DNA from: a virus
DNA length: 64,000 nt
Virus record (IMG/VR): IMGVR_UViG_3300032753_000007
Coordinates: 1-64,000 of that record
Reading direction: 5' to 3' (one strand)
In this document: piece after piece, positions 62,501 through 64,000 of the stretch
Numbering within the stretch: the stretch's first letter is position 1
Layout of the letters: the number at the start of each line of letters is the position of its first letter
Translations under genes and position numbers: made by a program
The notes under the pieces: generated by a model
The model's input: only the letters and a program-made list of their open reading frames with translations
Databases searched by the model: none
Told to the model about the DNA's origin: nothing

Positions 62501-63512
62501 TGTAGCTACAGGTAATGGTTTTGTTTCTGAGATTAAATCATCTGGCATTACAATTACTTATGATGATGGTTCTAGTAAAACGTATTTCTTAGGTGTTAAA
62601 CACGGCATTGTATCGGGCAGTACTATACCACATCACATTGTAACGCATTTAAATAAAAATGATAAAGTTATTAAAGATCAAGTCATTTGTTATAATGACG
62701 GGTTCTTTACAACAGGCGAATTAGATCCAAAAAGCATTATTTATAAACACGGCGTTATTTGTAGAATCGCATTAGCTGAAGATAGCGATACATTAGAAGA
62801 CGGTTGCGTTATATCAAAAGGATTAGCTGATAAACTATTAACACCTACATCAGAAGTCTATGGCATTGTTTGTGACTTTAGTATGGCAATACATAATTTA
62901 GTTACTATTGGACAACGCGTTACACCTGAAACTATTTTGTGTATTCTTGAGCATAGCTATGAAGGTGCTGCAGAAAAAGATTCTGATGCAATTTGGGCAT
63001 TAAGTCAATTGAGCAATATATCGCCTAAATGTAAAGTCTATGGTACAGTCAGCGATATTGAAGTAGTTTACTTTGGTAAGCTAGAAGATATGTCACCTTC
63101 TTTAGCTGAAGTCGTTAGACACTACGATGCAATACGAAATCGTAATGTTAAAACCTATTCTTTAAATGAAGCTAAATCAGGTGAAATCGATGAAACAATT
63201 CGTGTATCAGGTAAAAAGCTAATTAAGAATCAAGCAGCTATTAAGATATATGTGGATTATATTTTAGATATGGGTGATGGCGATAAGATCGTTATAGGCC
63301 ATCCATTAAAAACAACCATTAGTCGAGTAGACATTAATCCTATGACAACTGACGATGGTGTTGAAGTAGATGCTTTATTTGGCGCTCAATCGGTATCAGC
63401 GCGTATTGTAAAATCTGCTGAAATATGTGGATTATCAAATGAAGTAATGTGTAAATTATCAGTAGATTTTGGTGAAATGGTTTTAAAACTTAATGAAGGA
63501 GATAACAAATGA
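59562..63512 (+). CDS. RNA polymerase beta N-terminal subunit, 1316 aa
   Basis: The order of bacterial beta motifs is visible: FLAGGVLYRMDKQHGEMPIA near residue 450 (like the beta lobe), the fork-region stretch EQESFTHAGAGGKSAITMVA, then ATRGFKDSDLGVVSEATPDS around 848-890 (beta: [33 protein letters not shown]), EDGCVISKGLADKL at ~1079 (beta: YEDSILVSERV), and GDGDKIVIGHPLKTTIS at ~1236-1252 with two lysines matching the nucleotide-binding lysines of beta (GDKMAGRHGNKG). The protein ends soon after, without the clamp part, which is probably the gene at 41123. It makes the transcription core with beta'. Together with the neighbours it resembles phiKZ gp178. Confidence 0.85.
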   Translation: MTLLSTDAFTTQFVTRQLNKLSTVSRLRSVDDFELPENAIIHYVSDSDQVLGITKSNDMIRSTSDVYTYHVDALEGKEGHYSKSETTLNALITKYHQFNLGIKRINNLSSVLEKVKQPIVVNYSMLPSLYKYTVSSLSVYYEWLNIRTTIWHHIKEIGSDKLHFIVYKIPEVLITKNDLNKYAHNFKPDALELFTDINNLNLLELWRMLGENNTTLESEMDELLLSKVHIVFIESRHIGIFTLKSFIDWGKSDGSKAKIEFYNFLDNLIAKRSNLESEKLIKEAGEEPEQGEINNDKIHQLINEKAENGLLSTNEKKALLKLSEKHKTVIDPVTGLTLDKIAVKNTELVLKKKPLIKDNNTIFDKSMLYSSIRDLDKQYIEEGLLHRHMIESVMMLHPAGVIVKDMRVKDKMTAATKATVYSFSLQPINGPSSTITFPIPKINPDGTFLAGGVLYRMDKQHGEMPIAKIKHDTVKLTSYYGTIFINRSESTVTNLSKWIVNALVKLTKAGSVTNLVYGITTKFDKNLPRQYTAIMKSISRFNYQTTEVNYSFYFTYSKLSNFFSETEIAKFANSKLVGCGRNEKTGNLLVMDELGDVIELQDNSPLNLGKIQNILSDTGGPIEYTEMGLLNRRIPVIMAMCYVHGFTKILSELKVPLVQHPAGTRVPYKPKTYVLKFKDVVIELPYRNVEEELLFGGFMPFRKDLINFRSGDLNKRTAYSNLLSGNGLSTYHFRELLLMWDMYIDPITAALLRETDAPTDIFNVILAANRLLINDAMPDYTTVRYKGYERLCGFMYKELIGAVKAHRAKGALSDVGITIKPNGVWLNILEDQSIVLVEQSNPIHNLKEQESFTHAGAGGKSAITMVAATRGFKDSDLGVVSEATPDSAKVGIRAMLTPNANIVNLLGMVKQYEEDKDGISSVISTTAMLAPGITHDDGKRWNFNNVQMSHGVAAIGYQPLPYRTGYEQTIANRVSDLFATVATGNGFVSEIKSSGITITYDDGSSKTYFLGVKHGIVSGSTIPHHIVTHLNKNDKVIKDQVICYNDGFFTTGELDPKSIIYKHGVICRIALAEDSDTLEDGCVISKGLADKLLTPTSEVYGIVCDFSMAIHNLVTIGQRVTPETILCILEHSYEGAAEKDSDAIWALSQLSNISPKCKVYGTVSDIEVVYFGKLEDMSPSLAEVVRHYDAIRNRNVKTYSLNEAKSGEIDETIRVSGKKLIKNQAAIKIYVDYILDMGDGDKIVIGHPLKTTISRVDINPMTTDDGVEVDALFGAQSVSARIVKSAEICGLSNEVMCKLSVDFGEMVLKLNEGDNK

Positions 63513-63727
63513 GTGCAGTAATGACAACAGGCATTAATGATGTGCCTGGTAATGGCGACGTTATTGAACATGCTAGAGCAGCACGCGTAGGTGCTTGTGC
63601 AGTGAGCTTAGGCGTAGCTATTGTAAAAGAGTTAATTGGTAATGAAATTGGTAAAGAGGGCTTTAGTGATGAGTCATTGCCTGATATGATGGCTGCCGCT
63701 ATCAATAGCCATATTAGAGGATTATAA
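63509..63727 (+). CDS. Hypothetical protein, 72 aa
   Basis: The product starts MSAVMTTGINDVPGNGDVIE, with GAAGGAG upstream; it overlaps the beta gene by 4 bases. It is small, Ala/Gly-rich and helical (ARAARVGACAVSLGVAIVKE). No family is recognised. An antisense frame in the same place is a shadow. Confidence 0.5.
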   Translation: MSAVMTTGINDVPGNGDVIEHARAARVGACAVSLGVAIVKELIGNEIGKEGFSDESLPDMMAAAINSHIRGL

Positions 63728-63729
63728 TC

Positions 63730-64000
63730 ATGTTAACAGTAAGAGCAGCAGAACTCGGTACTGATATGGCATTTTCTCTTTCTACGTGTTGCGAAAATGA
63801 TCATAATCAGAAACGAAGGACTTTATATTCCAAATCAGGCACACCTGTTAATAATGCGTTATTAACATTAACCCCTATTGAAAACACTATTAATGCTAAG
63901 AGTATTTCAGATGATTCTATTGCTACTAAAAGTAGTTATGGTAATCATGCGGATATTCAAAATCAAACTGCTATTAAAGCTTCGCATACTATTGCTAATA
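63730..64000 (+). CDS. Partial gene at right edge (90 codons visible)
   Basis: The frame starts at ATG 63730 (MLTVRAAELGTDMAFSLSTC), two bases after the preceding stop, and is open to the window edge. The visible part is Ser/Thr/Asn-rich (TPVNNALLTLTPIENTINAK), in the style of virion proteins of this phage. The function cannot be read from this fragment. Confidence 0.5.
   Translation, partial: MLTVRAAELGTDMAFSLSTCCENDHNQKRRTLYSKSGTPVNNALLTLTPIENTINAKSISDDSIATKSSYGNHADIQNQTAIKASHTIAN

Noticed and set aside
1-64000. Lysogeny genes (integrase, repressor, attachment sites)
   Set aside because: None was seen; the content is lytic, structural and replicative.

Overview
The window is AT-rich and gene-dense, with almost no intergenic space. 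It reads as part of the genome of a large tailed phage (a jumbo myovirus) related to the phiKZ group. Three things point there. A split multisubunit RNA polymerase is present: a beta'-like N-terminal subunit with the catalytic motif NADYDGD (57206-59302), a beta N-terminal subunit (59562-63512), and a probable beta C-terminal subunit about 15 kb away (41123-41785). A 2157-residue tape-measure-like protein with a lysozyme domain (50707-57180) sits divergently beside the beta' gene. An endolysin lies next to the beta C-terminal gene. From memory this matches the phiKZ order gp181/gp180/gp179/gp178 and gp149 near gp144, which would make this the virion-packaged polymerase. The host cannot be read from the window.

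Layout. 1-19418 (minus strand) is a receptor-binding cluster: seven fibre, spike or assembly genes, including a 2499-residue fibre, a 1151-residue beta-helix spike with a foreign-looking base composition, a collagen-like fibre running off the left edge, and a 50-codon gene. 19488-24083 (plus) holds virion-type proteins and a long RNase H. 24090-25392 is cassette 1. 25469-29635 holds unrecognised genes. 29733-33866 holds an SbcC/Rad50-like ATPase, a baseplate spike and a stand-alone NrdJ-tail (TSCPD) domain. 33885-34397 is cassette 2. 34480-37882 holds small genes and an extended dihydrofolate reductase. 37871-38413 is cassette 3. 38411-45177 holds a RecA-like ATPase, the beta C-terminal subunit, the endolysin and small proteins. 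45245-57180 holds large virion proteins. 57206-64000 holds the polymerase genes and the start of a further gene.

The most unusual content is the set of three cassettes. They share a nearly identical block of about 43 bp (promoter-like sequence plus the start of a leader hairpin) and end in very strong palindromic terminators. Between these, the coding sequence itself is folded into one hairpin after another. Their codon use is GC-richer than the neighbours. Four genes in them are preceded by the same element: a short stem of variable sequence with the invariant loop GATGA, placed directly before the ribosome binding site. Cassette 2 encodes a clear DUF1874/AcrIII-1-type viral ring nuclease, an anti-CRISPR that destroys the cyclic tetra-adenylate signal of type III systems. 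Cassette 1 encodes a nucleotidyltransferase-fold protein, a 31-residue membrane peptide, a 124-residue protein and two peptides of 27 and 24 residues. Cassette 3 encodes a 112-residue basic protein. By association these are candidate counter-defence genes, and the heavy RNA folding may itself protect the transcripts from RNA-guided attack. That last step is inference.
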